A stretch of 64,000 bases of DNA from Roseovarius sp. SCSIO 43702 (lineage in GTDB: Bacteria; Pseudomonadota; Alphaproteobacteria; Rhodobacterales; Rhodobacteraceae). Position 1 is the first letter of the stretch, and every line of letters begins with the position of its first letter. This document shows positions 63,035 through 64,000 of this stretch, one piece after another. The DNA lies in NCBI RefSeq assembly GCF_019599045.1, contig NZ_CP080623.1, forward strand, positions 580,501 to 644,500, in the 5' to 3' direction. The translations under genes and the position numbers were made by a program. Under the pieces are notes generated by a model, which was given only the letters and a program-made list of their open reading frames with translations, was not told the DNA's origin and made no database searches.

Positions 63035-63376
63035 TTATAGCATCAACCTGTCGGCCTGGCGCAACAGGGCGCGGCGCGAGCGCAGGTAGCCCGGGGCGGG
63101 GTCGAGGCTCGCGCGGTGAAAGGCGTGTTCGCGAAGGACGGTGGCGAGCGTGAGCGCAAGTTCGGCCTCGCGTGCGGGAACGGGCTTGGGCAGGGGCCCC
63201 TGCCGGTAGCGCGCCACCTTGACCAGCGCGGCGGCGTAGAGCGCGCGGAGCGCCTCGTCGTCAAGCTCGCGCGTCAGATTCGACAGGGCGCGGCGGCGGC
63301 GGTGGTCCTTGGTGACGTAGAGCGCGACGGCCAAGCCGCAGAGAGCGAGCGGCAGCCATAGCCGCGCGCCGAACAT
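63035..63376 (-). CDS. Small membrane protein adjacent to pheS
   Basis: A 113-residue protein I do not recognise. It has one N-terminal transmembrane helix (RLWLPLALCGLAVALYVT), then a basic, arginine-rich helical domain. The start at 63376 is the first ATG after the pheS stop, and the 23-bp gap suggests co-transcription. Such small proteins next to pheS are common in Rhodobacterales. Confidence 0.65.
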   Translation of the reverse strand: MFGARLWLPLALCGLAVALYVTKDHRRRRALSNLTRELDDEALRALYAAALVKVARYRQGPLPKPVPAREAELALTLATVLREHAFHRASLDPAPGYLRSRRALLRQADRLML

Positions 63377-63399
63377 GGCCGCCGTGAAGACCCAGTAAC

Positions 63400-64000
63400 T
63401 CAGCGGGAGAGGCCGCCATGCAGGGTCGGCACGTCGAGGGCCGAGAACCCGTAGTGACGCAGCCAGCGCAGATCGCTGTCGAAGAAGGCGCGCAGGTCGG
63501 GGATGCCGTATTTCAGCATCGCGATGCGGTCGATCCCCATGCCGAAGGCGAAACCCTGCCATTCGTCGGGGTCGACATTGCCCGAGCGGAGCACGTGGGG
63601 ATGGACCATGCCGCTCCCGAGAATTTCCAGCCAGTCGTCGCCTTCGCCCACCTTGAGCGTGCCGCCCTCCCACGAGCAGCGGATGTCGACCTCGGCCGAG
63701 GGTTCGGTGAAGGGAAAGTGCGACGCGCGGAAGCGCAGTTCGACGTCATCGACCTCGAAGAACGCCTTGACGAATTCCTCGAGCACCCATTTCAGGTTGG
63801 CCATCGAGATGTCGCGGTCGATGGCGAGCCCCTCGATCTGGTGGAACATGGGCGTGTGCGTCTGGTCGTAATCGGCGCGATAGACGCGGCCCGGCGCGAT
63901 CACGCGGATGGGGGCGCCGTGATCCTGCATCGCGCGGATCTGAACGGGTGAGGTGTGGGTGCGCAGAACGTGCGGCGGACGGTCGTCGCCCTCGGCGCGG
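63400..64000 (-). CDS. pheS: Phenylalanine--tRNA ligase alpha subunit (C-terminal part, runs off the window)
   Basis: The 3' part of pheS is open to the window edge. Class II synthetase motif 2 is [28 protein letters not shown], and motif 3 is [34 protein letters not shown] and [10 protein letters not shown] are phenylalanine and ATP site regions. The subunit charges tRNA-Phe together with PheT. The first internal ATG (63930) is not the true start, because conserved sequence ([12 protein letters not shown]) continues upstream of it. Confidence 0.95.
   Translation of the reverse strand, partial: RAEGDDRPPHVLRTHTSPVQIRAMQDHGAPIRVIAPGRVYRADYDQTHTPMFHQIEGLAIDRDISMANLKWVLEEFVKAFFEVDDVELRFRASHFPFTEPSAEVDIRCSWEGGTLKVGEGDDWLEILGSGMVHPHVLRSGNVDPDEWQGFAFGMGIDRIAMLKYGIPDLRAFFDSDLRWLRHYGFSALDVPTLHGGLSR

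Overview
The window looks like chromosomal DNA of a marine alphaproteobacterium of the Rhodobacterales (Roseobacter group). It is strongly GC-rich. It carries PutA without an N-terminal DNA-binding domain beside a divergent Lrp-type regulator, a malyl-CoA/beta-methylmalyl-CoA lyase of the ethylmalonyl-CoA type, the division-site protein MipZ, and the gene order argH - small lipoprotein - DUF2834 - lysA - TIGR02302. No species is assigned. Most genes are ordinary core genes. I see no prophage, transposase, CRISPR array or rRNA.

Layout. 0-13.5 kb: flavin monooxygenase, tRNA-Leu(UAA), putR/putA (proline to glutamate), rhomboid protease with a GFA protein, a small zinc-ribbon/DUF465 pair, inositol monophosphatase, metR/metF, a thioesterase, a DUF2235 hydrolase and an HD-domain protein. 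13.5-23 kb: valS with an unusual in-frame insert made of a palindromic repeat, the remnant of a trypsin-like protease gene, an HpcH/HpaI aldolase with glucokinase, then an MFS carrier, a LysR regulator, a divergent SHMT-like PLP enzyme and a flavin reductase. 23-28.8 kb: the operon dgcN-dgcA-dat (N-acetyl-D-glutamate route of D-glutamate catabolism plus a D-amino-acid transaminase) with a strong terminator, an MFS carrier and mcl1. 28.9-37.9 kb: a NavAb-type sodium channel, alkB, a cupin, dnaK-dnaJ behind a heat-shock-type promoter, mipZ, an EamA exporter and membrane or secreted proteins of unknown role. 38-41 kb: two tRNA-Arg genes (CCU and UCU) flank a LacI-type regulator and a class I-like aroA. 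41-51.7 kb: CPBP protease, accD-folC, a LysM-like secreted protein, truA, ycjX-ycjF, DUF2237, a beta-lactamase-fold hydrolase, pth and rplY. 51.8-64 kb: membrane proteins, an alpha/beta hydrolase with a membrane domain, lldD, tlpA, argH-lysA-TIGR02302 and the 3' end of pheS.

The least explained sequence is repetitive rather than coding. First, arrays of the hexamer GTCGGT repeated at 11-12 bp, close to one helical turn, occur with GTTAAC sites in two intergenic regions. Both regions lie between convergent genes, at 23.2 kb and 62.5 kb. Second, a double-palindrome repeat occurs once downstream of putA and once inside valS, where it is translated. Third, the class I-like aroA sits in a segment bounded by two arginine tRNA genes. 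All functional calls come from reading the sequence. No database search was possible.
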